64,000 nt of DNA from positions 310,001-374,000 of the forward strand of contig CAKOLO010000002.1 of NCBI GenBank assembly GCA_934096235.1, in the 5' to 3' direction. Below, one piece after another: positions 52,667 to 61,560 of this stretch. Origin of the DNA: an uncultured Bacilli bacterium (GTDB taxonomy: Bacteria > Bacillota_I > Bacilli_A > RF39 > UBA660). The notes beneath the pieces are model-generated. The model saw nothing but the letters and a program-made list of their open reading frames with translations, did not search any database and was not told the DNA's origin. Position 1 is the stretch's first letter; each line of letters starts with the position of its first letter. The position numbers were made by a program, and so were the translations under genes.

Positions 52667-53143
52667 ATGAACAAAATAATGTTAGTCGGAAGACTAGTTA
52701 GAGATCCTGAAGTTAGAAGTACTAGTACTGGTAGTTCAACTGCTAACTTTACTGTAGCTGTAAGTAGAAATTTTAAGAATAAAGATGGAAACTATGATGC
52801 TGACTTTTTACCTTGTGTAGCATTTAGAAATTCTGCTGATTTTGTTTCAAGATACTTCAAAAAAGGAAGTTTAATTGGAATAGAAGGTAGAGTTCAAACT
52901 AGAAATTATGATGCTCAAGATGGTACTAAGAGATATGTAACAGAAGTAGTAGTTGAAAATATAGAGTTTGTTGGTGGAAGAAATGAAGGTGGCTCTAATC
53001 AAATAAGTAATAATAATGCTTATATGGATGCACCTAGTGAAGCACCAATGGATGTAATGCCAGAATACGATATTCCTAAATCAGATCCATATGAAAATTA
53101 TGATAAAGAAGTATCACTAAGTGATAATGATTTACCATTCTAA
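52667..53143 (+). CDS. ssb: Single-stranded DNA-binding protein
   Basis: 158 residues. OB fold (MNKIMLVGRLVRDPEVRSTS), a flexible Asn/Ser/Pro-rich linker, and the acidic tip DNDLPF that binds partner proteins. Between rpsF and rpsR as in most Firmicutes. Confidence 0.97.
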   Translation: MNKIMLVGRLVRDPEVRSTSTGSSTANFTVAVSRNFKNKDGNYDADFLPCVAFRNSADFVSRYFKKGSLIGIEGRVQTRNYDAQDGTKRYVTEVVVENIEFVGGRNEGGSNQISNNNAYMDAPSEAPMDVMPEYDIPKSDPYENYDKEVSLSDNDLPF

Positions 53144-53155
53144 GGGAGGAAAATA

Positions 53156-53368
53156 ATGGCAGAATTTTATAGAAGAAAAAAAATATGTCAAATGTGTGCT
53201 GGTAAGAGTGTAGATTATAAAGATGTTATGATCGTTTCTAAATACATTAATGAAAAAGGTAAGATTTTACCTAGAAGAATGACTGGAGCATGTGCTAAAC
53301 ATCAAAGACATATTGCTAATCAAATTAAAATTGCAAGATATATGGCTTTATTACCATATACAAAGTAA
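53156..53368 (+). CDS. rpsR: 30S ribosomal protein S18
   Basis: 70 residues. RRKKICQMC start, then SKYINEKGKILPRRMTGACA and HQRHIANQIKIARYMALLPY, the standard S18 signature. CQMCAG and CAKH suggest the zinc-type variant. GGGAGG precedes the ATG. Confidence 0.97.
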   Translation: MAEFYRRKKICQMCAGKSVDYKDVMIVSKYINEKGKILPRRMTGACAKHQRHIANQIKIARYMALLPYTK

Positions 53369-53380
53369 TTATTAAATATT

Positions 53381-53405
53381 AAGTAGTAGAAATACTACTT
53401 TTTTA
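53381..53405 (+). terminator. rpsF operon terminator
   Basis: AAGTAGTA, GAAA loop, TACTACTT, T's. Confidence 0.85.
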
Positions 53406-53473
53406 ATGTAAAATTATTTTTTGAGACTTGAATATTAATAATTGTGATGTTAAATTATATGTGGGTGAGTATT

Positions 53474-53644
53474 ATGGAAAAGTTTTTATCTAAAAAGATT
53501 ATTGTTTTAACTATAGTTGGTGATGCATACGGAATGTCTAAATCTTATAAAGGAATTGTTACATCCTTTGATGATGAATTTATTTGTTTAGATGAAAAAA
53601 TATATATTGCTAGAAAGTATGTAGCATCTATAACTATTAAATAA
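53474..53644 (+). CDS. Small hypothetical protein, possibly Sm-like fold
   Basis: 56 residues from the ATG at 53474 (GGGTGAG upstream). The strand-rich layout (KKIIVLTIVGDAYG, YKGIVTSFDDEFICLDE, KYVASITIK) with a central FDDEFICLD turn looks like an Sm/LSm barrel without the N-terminal helix. No family assigned. Confidence 0.65.
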   Translation: MEKFLSKKIIVLTIVGDAYGMSKSYKGIVTSFDDEFICLDEKIYIARKYVASITIK

Positions 53645-53735
53645 ATGAAATAAAATATTAAATGAAAACGTTGTGTTTTCTTTTTTTTTATTAAATTTTC
53701 AAGTGTTGTACTTGTTATTATAAATTATCATTCAA

Positions 53736-53757
53736 TAAAAAAGAGACTTTAGTCTCT
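53736..53757 (-). terminator. Terminator of the YugP-like gene
   Basis: Minus strand AGAGACT, TT loop, AGTCTCT, T run; includes the stop codon. Confidence 0.8.
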
Positions 53758-54414
53758 ATCTCTACTTATAAGTATTAATCTAAGTATTTGTAATGCTTCT
53801 CCTAAGAAACCTGCTACGTATGTGAATGCTGCTGCATTTAATACACTGTTTGTACCATCTATATTCTTTTTACTATAAAGTCCTATATCCTTTAATTGTT
53901 TTTTTGCTCTAGATGATGCATTAAATTCAACTGGAAGAGTTATTAATTGAAAGAATAATCCTACTAATAGAAGTATAATACCAATATCAATGATGTTTAA
54001 TGCTTCAGATGCAAAACCTATAATTATAAATAAGCTTGATATATGAGATGTGAAGTTTACTATAGGTACTAAGAAACTTCTAAATCTTAAGAAAAAATAT
54101 CCTTCTTTATCTTGTATAGCATGTCCTACTTCATGAGCTGCAACAGCTGCAGAACTAATGCTTGTTCCATTATAAATGTTAGTAGATAATACGACTCTTT
54201 TTTTTCTTGGGTCATAGTAGTCTGTAAGTTCTCCTCCTGTTTCATATATTTCTACGTTATTAAGACCGTTTTTATCAAGAATCATTCTTGCAACTTCTTT
54301 ACCAGTTAATTCTTTATCATTTTTAATTCTTGAATATTTTGAATAAGAACCTTTAATACCTATTTGAGCAATTAAAGGTATTAGAATAATTAATAATATT
54401 AATAATAAATCCAT
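53749..54414 (-). CDS. YugP-family zinc metallopeptidase
   Basis: 221 residues. Membrane helix at the N-terminus (LLILLIILIPLIAQIGI), zinc-binding HEXXH in AAHEVGHAIQ, two more hydrophobic segments (about 120-155), and an Asn/Ala segment NAAAFTYVAGFLGEAL near the end. An integral membrane protease of unknown substrate, in the same family as B. subtilis YugP. Confidence 0.9.
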   Translation of the reverse strand: MDLLLILLIILIPLIAQIGIKGSYSKYSRIKNDKELTGKEVARMILDKNGLNNVEIYETGGELTDYYDPRKKRVVLSTNIYNGTSISSAAVAAHEVGHAIQDKEGYFFLRFRSFLVPIVNFTSHISSLFIIIGFASEALNIIDIGIILLLVGLFFQLITLPVEFNASSRAKKQLKDIGLYSKKNIDGTNSVLNAAAFTYVAGFLGEALQILRLILISRDRD

Positions 54415-54463
54415 TTAAATCACCAATATAATATTAACATATTATTGTGAAATATACGAGAAA

Positions 54464-55780
54464 TTATACTCTAAATCCTATAGTTTGGGTATAATTTTTA
54501 ATATTTATAGATTCTTTTATACTTGTTTTGTCTAATTTTATTTTATTAATTTTTAAATTATTAATTTTTTTATCTATAGATTTTGCTTCTTTAAATTTTT
54601 TATTTTTTAAAAGTTCTATTTTTGTTGTTAGTAATTTGTTAGTTTCTTTTTTTATAGTTGTATCATTTATTTTTGTTTTAGTACATAGTAAGTCTAGTAG
54701 TTCTAAACTTTTATCTGGATTTTTCTTTGTTTTGTCTTTGTCTGTTATTTCTATTATAAATTTTAAATCTTTGTTATTTATTTTTACATTATGATATTTT
54801 TCATAATATTTTTTTGTGTTTTTAAGTATATTTAGTGTTTCTTCTTTTGTTGGTTCATTTACTTTTATTATTTGGAATCTTCTATTTAATGCTTTGTCTT
54901 TTGATATTGTTTTGTTGTATTCATTTACTGTTGTTGCTCCTATACATTTTATTTTGTTTCTAGCTAGGTATGGTTTTAGTATGTTTGAGGCATCTATTGC
55001 GCCTTCTGCGCCTCCTGCACCTACCATTGTGTGTATTTCATCTATGAATAGAATTAGGTCTTCGTTGCTTTCAAATTCACTTATAATCTTTTCTATTTTT
55101 TCTTCAAATTCTCCTCTATATCTAGTACCGCTTACTATAGATGACATTGTTAATTCTATAATCTGTTTGTTTTTTAAATATTCAGGGACATCATTATTAT
55201 TTATTTTTTTTGCTAATGCTTCTACTATTGCTGTTTTACCGACACCTGCTTCTCCAATAAGTATTGCATTACTTTTATCTTTTTTACATAATGCTTCTAT
55301 TAATTCATTTAATTCTTTTTCTCTACCTGTTATGTTATAAGTTTGATTTTTAACTTTGTTATTTAGATTAATTCCATATTTTAAGTTAGTTTCATTTAAT
55401 AGTTTTTTATATATTTTATTTATATCGATGTTTTGATTATTTAGTATTGTTATAGCTATACCATCATTATTCTTTATTATATTTAATAATACATTTTTAA
55501 GTGTTATTTTGTTGTCTTTTACTGATTCAAGTATAATTTTTTTTAATAGTGGAGTGTATGATGGGATAGTTATTTTACTATCTTTTTTAATGTATTTATT
55601 TATTTCTTTTATATATTCTTTTTTATTTATTTCTTTTTTTAAAATGTTTGATATTTCATTATTTATAGAGAGTACTCCTATTATTAGATGTTCTGTACCT
55701 ATAAAGTTATGTTTAAGTTTTATTGCTTCTTTTTCACTTTGTTTTAATGCTTTAATTAAATTTTCATCATATTCTATCAT
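54464..55780 (-). CDS. ClpC/ClpA-like protein with a single AAA+ module
   Basis: 438 residues from the ATG at 55780. Clp N-domain (residues 1-140; FIGTEHLIIGVL), then a D1 AAA module with Walker A GEAGVGKTA, Walker B ILFIDEIHTMVGAGG, sensor ATTVNEY and Arg finger LNRRFQII, then a Lys-rich coiled coil. The protein stops there: the second AAA module and its ClpP-binding loop are missing, and no continuation is found before the next gene. No Shine-Dalgarno precedes the ATG; the upstream 30 bp are the terminator of the neighbouring gene. Either a specialised unfoldase or adaptor, or a truncated gene still read in frame. Confidence 0.85.
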   Translation of the reverse strand: MIEYDENLIKALKQSEKEAIKLKHNFIGTEHLIIGVLSINNEISNILKKEINKKEYIKEINKYIKKDSKITIPSYTPLLKKIILESVKDNKITLKNVLLNIIKNNDGIAITILNNQNIDINKIYKKLLNETNLKYGINLNNKVKNQTYNITGREKELNELIEALCKKDKSNAILIGEAGVGKTAIVEALAKKINNNDVPEYLKNKQIIELTMSSIVSGTRYRGEFEEKIEKIISEFESNEDLILFIDEIHTMVGAGGAEGAIDASNILKPYLARNKIKCIGATTVNEYNKTISKDKALNRRFQIIKVNEPTKEETLNILKNTKKYYEKYHNVKINNKDLKFIIEITDKDKTKKNPDKSLELLDLLCTKTKINDTTIKKETNKLLTTKIELLKNKKFKEAKSIDKKINNLKINKIKLDKTSIKESINIKNYTQTIGFRV

Positions 55781-55802
55781 ATTAATAGTATGTTTTGAAT
55801 GC

Positions 55803-55837
55803 AAAAAAAAATACAGATTTTACTCTGTATTTTTTTA
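55803..55837 (-). terminator. Terminator of the YfcC-family gene
   Basis: Minus strand AAATACAGA, GTAAAA, TCTGTATTT, long T run; includes the stop codon. Confidence 0.88.
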
Positions 55838-57247
55838 TATTAGCATTGCGGCTACTGTAGTTAAGATTACAATTCCGAATAATACTAATGCTAGTTTCCA
55901 AGTCTTTTTAATCCACTCAGTATAAGGAATATTTAAGTATGTAAGTCCTAATACTAATGCAGCACTTGTTGGTACTACAAACATTGTAACACCATATATT
56001 CCTTGAATTAATGTACCTGTAACAACTGTACTAGCACCTTCAGCTGCTATTTGTGGAATAACATAGTTTCCTACATATAGCATATCTACGTGTAATGCTG
56101 AACCAAGGATTGTTGCAATTGTACTAAAGAAAATATTGAATTTACTTGTTGCACCTAATATCCAACTAGCTACTGTAGTATAGAATAATGTGTTTCCAGC
56201 GAAGTAGATAACACAATAAGCCATTACTACCATTACTGCTGATGGTAACATTTTTTTAGCACCATCTGCCATATATGAAATCATATCTCTATGTTTCATT
56301 CTATAGAATCTTCCAAGTAATAATGCTGCAAGTAAACACATTACTGACATTTCAGCATAATACCAGTTACCAAATTCTTCAACTGTTCCAAAGATATTTT
56401 TGAAGATTTCAAAATCTTTAATTTTAACACCCATAACAGCTTTGTTTAATTTAGTAAATATGCTTATATTGAATGTTCCTGACCAGTTTGTACAAGCTAC
56501 AATTAATAGTATAAATAATAATACAAAGATTACTATAATTGGTACTACTGAGTATTTATTTGCATTCTTTTCTCCAATGAATAAATCATTGTCGATTGCA
56601 TTTTCAATTTTATTTTCTACTTTTTTAGCTGTTGTATGTTTTGCTTTAACTAAATAGAATATTAAAGCTGCTAATGATAATACTAGTAGAGCAACTCTAT
56701 ACCATATTCCAACACTTAGTTTGTCTACTGATAATTGTTCATTGATAACACCTGTTATGTTGTAACTGATTGTACTACCAATTGTTCCAACTAACATAGC
56801 ACCAAATGTTGTTATAGCAGCAGTTATTTTATCATATCCCATTGATAGAATAATACTTATAATTAATGGGAAGAAGATAAATAATAGTAGACCATAATTG
56901 AATACTGAAGTTAATGCTACAATAATTATAGCTGCAATAAGTAAGAATACTATTTCCTTTCCTCTAAATTTACTTGCTATTTTTTCAATCCATGCTCTAT
57001 ATTTTCCAGTTTTTCCAAGTACTCCATAAAGAGCTCCTACTGAAACTAGAAAGATAAACATTTGGATGAAATACTTGAATTCAAATGCACCAAAGATTAA
57101 TTGGAAGAAATCAAAGAAACCGATTCTATAATATCCTAAATCTGTAATTTCCCCTGCATTCATGTAACCAGCTGGTACGAACCAAGTAACTACCATTATA
57201 GCAAGTAGTGTAAACACGATTATTTTAAATAATCCAGTTTTTTTCAT
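55835..57247 (-). CDS. YfcC/DcuC-family anaerobic carrier
   Basis: 470 residues, 11-12 hydrophobic helices. Family features: FVPAGYM near the start, YGVLGKTGKYRAW, TSVFNYGLLLFIFFP and the C-terminal VVTGTLIQGIYGVTMFVVPT. These transporters carry dicarboxylates, arginine/ornithine or short-chain fatty acids; the substrate cannot be told here. AGGAGG lies just upstream. Confidence 0.87.
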   Translation of the reverse strand: MKKTGLFKIIVFTLLAIMVVTWFVPAGYMNAGEITDLGYYRIGFFDFFQLIFGAFEFKYFIQMFIFLVSVGALYGVLGKTGKYRAWIEKIASKFRGKEIVFLLIAAIIIVALTSVFNYGLLLFIFFPLIISIILSMGYDKITAAITTFGAMLVGTIGSTISYNITGVINEQLSVDKLSVGIWYRVALLVLSLAALIFYLVKAKHTTAKKVENKIENAIDNDLFIGEKNANKYSVVPIIVIFVLLFILLIVACTNWSGTFNISIFTKLNKAVMGVKIKDFEIFKNIFGTVEEFGNWYYAEMSVMCLLAALLLGRFYRMKHRDMISYMADGAKKMLPSAVMVVMAYCVIYFAGNTLFYTTVASWILGATSKFNIFFSTIATILGSALHVDMLYVGNYVIPQIAAEGASTVVTGTLIQGIYGVTMFVVPTSAALVLGLTYLNIPYTEWIKKTWKLALVLFGIVILTTVAAMLI

Positions 57248-57280
57248 CTCCTAATCCTCCTCAATTGTTATTATATAATA

Positions 57281-57317
57281 AAAAAACTAGTAAATTCAAG
57301 AAAATACTAGTTTTTTT
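57281..57317 (-). terminator. dusB terminator
   Basis: AAAAACTAGTA and TACTAGTTTTT arms with a short AT loop. Confidence 0.8.
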
Positions 57318-57318
57318 C

Positions 57319-58311
57319 CTATTTTTCACAAGATAAACAAGATATATGGTTATAAATTTTATCTAAGCAATTATTAAATTCTTCTTCTGTTTTACAAGTT
57401 ACGATTTCTTTTTTTAATTCTTTTGATTTTGGAATATATTTTAAGTAAGCAAGTGCATGTGTTTTAATATCGAGTAGTGCTTTTCTTTCGTTAGTATTCT
57501 TTTTTAATAATTCGTAGTGATATTTTAACATATCTATTCTTTCTTTGTATGTTGGCTCATCTATTATATTGTTATTTTCTATGTATTCTACACACTCTTT
57601 TATTATCCATGGGTTACCTATAGAAGCTCGTCCGATCATTACTGCATCGCATCCTGTCTCTTCTAACATTCTTTTAGCATCTTCTTTAGTGTGTATATCT
57701 CCATTTCCGATAACTGGAATGTTTACTGCGTCTTTTACTTTTTTAATAAGAGTCCAGTCTGCATTACCAGTATATCCTTGCTCTCTAGTTCTTGGATGTA
57801 TCCCAATAGCAGATGCTCCTGCTTTTTCTATTAGTTTGGCAACTTCTACACAATTGATTGAATCTTTATTCCATCCTGATCTTATTTTAACTGTTACTGG
57901 AGTGTTAACATTTTTTACTACAGCAGAAACTATTTCATAAATTTTTTCTGGATTTTTTAAAAGACCTGAACCTGCTTGTGATTTAAGAGCTACTTTAGGA
58001 ACAGGACATCCCATATTTATATCAATTATATCTGGATGAGCATTTTCTTCTACATACTTAGCTGCTTTTATAAATGAATCTACGTCACTTCCAAATATTT
58101 GTAGTGATATAGGTCTTTCTTCTTCATTTATTTTTAACATATCAATAGTGTTTTTACTATTATAAATGATTCCCATATTACTTACCATTTCTGAGTATAT
58201 AAGACCTGGATTCATACTTTTTAGTATCATTCTATAAGACTCATTAGATATTCCAGCCATAGGGGCACATACAATTTTATTTTTAATTTTTACTTTTCCA
58301 ATATTCCACAT
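57319..58311 (-). CDS. dusB: tRNA-dihydrouridine synthase (DusB type)
   Basis: 330 residues. FMN TIM-barrel with APMAGISNESYR, catalytic Cys in NMGCPVPKVA, KIRSGW and HPRTREQGYTG, GNGDI and MIGRASIGNPWI. It reduces uridines in the tRNA D-loop. Often found near ygjV/lysS in Bacilli; here it stands alone between two terminators. Confidence 0.95.
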   Translation of the reverse strand: MWNIGKVKIKNKIVCAPMAGISNESYRMILKSMNPGLIYSEMVSNMGIIYNSKNTIDMLKINEEERPISLQIFGSDVDSFIKAAKYVEENAHPDIIDINMGCPVPKVALKSQAGSGLLKNPEKIYEIVSAVVKNVNTPVTVKIRSGWNKDSINCVEVAKLIEKAGASAIGIHPRTREQGYTGNADWTLIKKVKDAVNIPVIGNGDIHTKEDAKRMLEETGCDAVMIGRASIGNPWIIKECVEYIENNNIIDEPTYKERIDMLKYHYELLKKNTNERKALLDIKTHALAYLKYIPKSKELKKEIVTCKTEEEFNNCLDKIYNHISCLSCEK

Positions 58312-58358
58312 AAAATTTCCTCATAGATAATTTAACATTTTATAAACATTTTTTCAAT

Positions 58359-58382
58359 AAAAAAAGCGATTACTCGCTTTTT
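58359..58382 (-). terminator. Terminator of the Cys-repeat gene
   Basis: Minus strand AAAAAGCGA, short loop, TCGCTTTTTTT; includes the stop codon. Confidence 0.82.
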
Positions 58383-59431
58383 ACTGCAGTTGCTTTACAA
58401 CTTATATTAGACTTTATACCTAAAAATGTATATTTTTTAGTAGTTGTATCTATTGATTCTTCTTTAGAAGGGTTAATACCTCCACAACTTAATGACATTT
58501 TATATCCTTCTTGAATTTTAAATGTTATTTCGTTATCTTTACCTTCTTCAATTTCAGCTGATGTTGATCCGTTGATTATTGTTATTTCTTCTGGTAATTC
58601 TATTTTAAATGAATATTTTTTAGGAACTGTTTTATTGAATGTTATTGTACATGTATTGTTATCAATTACTTTATCAATATTAAATGTATTTTCTTTGAAT
58701 ACTCCTTGTTGTAATTTACTTGTACATTTTATTGTTGGATTTGCATATCCTTCTTTAGGAGTAACTACTTCTTTAATACTCTCTCCATATTTAACTACTT
58801 TAGTAGTGGCTCCATCGCCATGGTCTACATTTATATTAACAGTTAATTCTTTTAATTTAAATGATACTGTACATGATACATCTTTTGTGATTGAATTTAT
58901 TGTTAATGTATTTTTTGTTTCGTCCCATGATGTTTGTTTATTGTCTGAGCAAAGTGTACTATTAAATGTATATCCTTCAACTGGCTTAATTATAAATTGT
59001 CCATCTTGTTCTCTTGCAATATATTTTGGATTATTTTCATCAAGTGTTGCATTGCTATCTGTTATTGTAAGTGTTACTTCATATTTAGCTTTTACGAAGT
59101 ATAATTCGCAAGTACTTTCATCTTCACTTTTAGGAATGAATTTCCATTCTGTTGTATCAAAGTCTCCTGTTACGTTATTAGTACAATTAAATCTTGAAAA
59201 TGTATATAGTTCATTTACTGTTTCCATACCATTTTCGTCAGTTGTTTTTTCATTAACTGGCATTTCTTGTACTTCTTGATCTTCTAAAAAGTATTTATAT
59301 GTAATTGTTCCTTTAGGTTTTTCTGGCTCTATTGGTTTTTCTTTTTTGCTTTCTAAATATCCAACAACTCCACCTGAAACTGCGATTAAAAACATTATTA
59401 TTAATATTATAAACATTCCTTTATTTTTCAT
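58370..59431 (-). CDS. Cell-surface protein with four Cys-pair beta repeats
   Basis: 353 residues. N-terminal membrane anchor (MFIILIIMFLIAVSGGVVGY), short Pro/Glu/Lys stretch, then four repeats of about 75-80 residues (roughly 43-115, 116-193, 194-268, 269-353). Each holds two Cys, the second near the end in a pattern like DVSCTVSF, NNTCTITF or NISCKATA, so each probably closes its own disulfide. Repeats 2-4 share EGYxF/EGYxN. Resembles bacterial Ig-like or InlB B-repeat-type domains without a clear match. Likely exported and anchored, facing outside. Confidence 0.75.
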   Translation of the reverse strand: MKNKGMFIILIIMFLIAVSGGVVGYLESKKEKPIEPEKPKGTITYKYFLEDQEVQEMPVNEKTTDENGMETVNELYTFSRFNCTNNVTGDFDTTEWKFIPKSEDESTCELYFVKAKYEVTLTITDSNATLDENNPKYIAREQDGQFIIKPVEGYTFNSTLCSDNKQTSWDETKNTLTINSITKDVSCTVSFKLKELTVNINVDHGDGATTKVVKYGESIKEVVTPKEGYANPTIKCTSKLQQGVFKENTFNIDKVIDNNTCTITFNKTVPKKYSFKIELPEEITIINGSTSAEIEEGKDNEITFKIQEGYKMSLSCGGINPSKEESIDTTTKKYTFLGIKSNISCKATAVKSE

Positions 59432-59536
59432 TTATTCCTCCACTATTATATAGTAATTTTATAATATAAAATGATGTATTGTCAAGAATACATAAATTAT
59501 TTATTATTAATATTTTGTAAAAGTTATTAAAAACAT

Positions 59537-59565
59537 TTGACAATTCTATATACATTTTATATAAT
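59537..59565 (+). promoter_or_regulatory. rplM-rpsI promoter
   Basis: TTGACA (59537-59542), 17-bp spacer, TATAAT (59560-59565), consensus. Confidence 0.92.
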
Positions 59566-59577
59566 ATACCCGGTACA

Positions 59578-59645
59578 TTTTTAATGGAGATGCAGTTTCT
59601 GTGGGAAAGAAATGGCTATAGTTGCAAATATAGTGTGCATTAAAG
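59578..59645 (+). promoter_or_regulatory. L13 ribosomal protein leader
   Basis: TTAATG (59581-59586) pairs with CATTAA (59638-59643), enclosing TTTCT/AGAAA and CTATA/TATAG hairpins. Size, position and shape fit the Firmicutes L13 leader that controls rplM-rpsI. Confidence 0.75.
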
Positions 59646-59668
59646 TTAAAGGAAGGAAATAATATATT

Positions 59669-60100
59669 ATGAAAACATTTATGTTAAAAAAAGAAGACGT
59701 TAAACATAATTGGTATGTTATTGATGCTGAAGGACAAAACTTAGGTAAAGTTGCTGCTTTAGCTGCTTCTGTATTAAGAGGTAAACATAAACCAACTTAT
59801 ACTCCACATATTGCTTGTGGTGATAACGTTATTATTATCAATGCTGAAAAGGTAAATTTAACTGGAAACAAACTAAATGATAAAATGTACTATAATCATA
59901 GTGGTTATCCAGGTGGTCTTAGAGAAAGAAATGCTAAGACTATGATCGAAAAATATCCAGTAGAAATGGTAGAAAGAGCTGTTAAGGGTATGCTTCCTAA
60001 GAATAGACTTGGAAGACAAATCTATAGACAATTATTTGTTTATGCTGGTAGTGAACATAAACATGAAGCTCAAAAACCAGAAAGATTAGAGGTAAAGTAA
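59669..60100 (+). CDS. rplM: 50S ribosomal protein L13
   Basis: 143 residues. WYVIDAEGQNLGKVAALAAS and the ribosomal L13 signature around LPKNRLGRQIYRQLFVYAG. AAGGAAGG precedes the ATG. One base separates it from rpsI. Confidence 0.98.
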   Translation: MKTFMLKKEDVKHNWYVIDAEGQNLGKVAALAASVLRGKHKPTYTPHIACGDNVIIINAEKVNLTGNKLNDKMYYNHSGYPGGLRERNAKTMIEKYPVEMVERAVKGMLPKNRLGRQIYRQLFVYAGSEHKHEAQKPERLEVK

Positions 60101-60101
60101 G

Positions 60102-60497
60102 ATGGCAGAAAAGAATAAGTATACTGCAATAGGCAGAAGAAAAAGAAGCGTTGCTAAAGTAACTTTAGTTCCAGGAAAAGGTAATATTACTGTTAATGGT
60201 AAAGATGTAAAAGATTACATGCCTTATGAAACATTAGTTATGGATTTAGTACAACCATTAGAACTTGCTGATTCTAAAGAAAAATATGATATTAATATCG
60301 TAGTTAAAGGTGGAGGTTTTTCTGGACAAACTGGTGCTATTAGATTAGGTATTGCAAGAGCTTTAATGCTTGCTAATGCTGAAACTAGACCAGTACTTAA
60401 ATCAAATGGTATGATTACTCGTGATGCTAGAATTAAGGAAAGAAAGAAATATGGACTTAAGAAAGCACGTAGAGCACCTCAATTCAGTAAGAGATAG
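60102..60497 (+). CDS. rpsI: 30S ribosomal protein S9
   Basis: 131 residues. GRRKRSVAKVTLVPGKGNIT at the start, GGGFSGQTGAIRLGIARAL in the middle and the basic tail KKARRAPQFSKR that reaches the P-site tRNA. Confidence 0.98.
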   Translation: MAEKNKYTAIGRRKRSVAKVTLVPGKGNITVNGKDVKDYMPYETLVMDLVQPLELADSKEKYDINIVVKGGGFSGQTGAIRLGIARALMLANAETRPVLKSNGMITRDARIKERKKYGLKKARRAPQFSKR

Positions 60498-60507
60498 TAT
60501 AAGATTA

Positions 60508-60537
60508 AACTCAAATTCATATTTGAGTTTTTCTTTT
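60508..60537 (+). terminator. rplM-rpsI terminator
   Basis: AAACTCAAAT, TCAT loop, ATTTGAGTTT, T's. Confidence 0.87.
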
Positions 60538-60622
60538 ACATAAAAATAAGAAAACTATTAAAAAAATAATTTTAAATTCATATTATTAATGTTATAATTA
60601 TCATAATAGGAGAGTGAAGTAA

Positions 60623-61552
60623 GTGGCAGCTAAAGTATTTAAAACTATAGAAGAACAAATACAAATATTAATAAGTAAAGGTCTTACTATAGAAGATTAT
60701 GATAAAACTAGTGAAATACTTCTAAGAGAAAATTATTTCTTTCTGAATGGATATAGATCACCGTTTTTAATAACTGGTACTAAAAGATTTGTAGAAGGTT
60801 CTACTTTCGAAGAGTTATATTCTTTATTTACTTTTGATAGATATTTTAGAAATATAATATTTAAAAATGTCTTAATAGTTGAAAATAACTATAAATCTAT
60901 ATTTAGTTATGTATTAAGTAAAAAATATGGTTATAAAGAGAAAGATTATTTAAATGTTAATAATTTTAATAGAAATAAGGATACTAATAGACAAATAAAT
61001 GACTTACTTAGAAAACTTAAAAGGCAAATTAGAATAAATGGATATCAACATCAGGCAACAAGTCATTATATAAATAATTATGGTTATATACCTATGTGGG
61101 TAAGTGTTAAAGTATTAAGTTTTGGACTTATGAGTGAATTATTTTCAATACTTAAAGATGTTGATAGGGGAGAAATAGCATCATATTATAATATAAGTGC
61201 TGATGAGTTAGAAGATTATTTATCAATACTTTCTAATTATAGAAATTTATGTGCTCATGAAGATATTCTATATAATCATGAAACACAAAAAGAAATAGAA
61301 GATACAACTTATCATGAATTATTAGAAATACCACAAATAGATGGTGAATATATTTATGGTAAACATGATATTTTTGCATTAATAATAATATTAAAACAAA
61401 TGCTTACACATACAGATTTTAAGATGATGATGAATGAAATAGATTATGAAATTGAATGGTTAAGTTCTAAATTACATTCTATAAATATTCAAAAAGTTTT
61501 ATATAGAATGGGTTTTCCAGATAACTATAAACAAATATCTTATATGGATTAG
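60623..61552 (+). CDS. Abi_2 (AbiD/AbiF-like) HEPN-domain abortive infection protein
   Basis: 309 residues, GTG start with AGGAG upstream. Abi_2 family features in order: IEEQIQILISKGL, ENYFFLNGYRSPF, FDRYFRNIIFKNVLIVENN, YGYIPMWVSVKVLSFGLMS and NYRNLCAHEDILYN. RNLCAH is an RxxxxH HEPN ribonuclease motif. Related proteins abort phage infection by RNA cleavage. It lies in a housekeeping stretch next to htrA with 8 bp between them, so it may be co-transcribed with the protease. Confidence 0.85.
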   Translation: MAAKVFKTIEEQIQILISKGLTIEDYDKTSEILLRENYFFLNGYRSPFLITGTKRFVEGSTFEELYSLFTFDRYFRNIIFKNVLIVENNYKSIFSYVLSKKYGYKEKDYLNVNNFNRNKDTNRQINDLLRKLKRQIRINGYQHQATSHYINNYGYIPMWVSVKVLSFGLMSELFSILKDVDRGEIASYYNISADELEDYLSILSNYRNLCAHEDILYNHETQKEIEDTTYHELLEIPQIDGEYIYGKHDIFALIIILKQMLTHTDFKMMMNEIDYEIEWLSSKLHSINIQKVLYRMGFPDNYKQISYMD

Positions 61553-61560
61553 GAGGACGT

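Noticed and set aside
54816..55340. Plus-strand frame of 174 aa antisense to the ClpC-like gene
   Set aside because: A shadow frame caused by the AT-rich codon use; the minus strand carries intact ATPase motifs.
58572..59279. Plus-strand frame of 235 aa antisense to the Cys-repeat protein
   Set aside because: No start context, and the opposite strand has an anchor, regular repeats and a terminator at its stop.
60537..60622. A guide-like RNA next to the Abi_2 gene
   Set aside because: The gap is only about 85 bp, mostly A/T, and is accounted for by a terminator and promoter.
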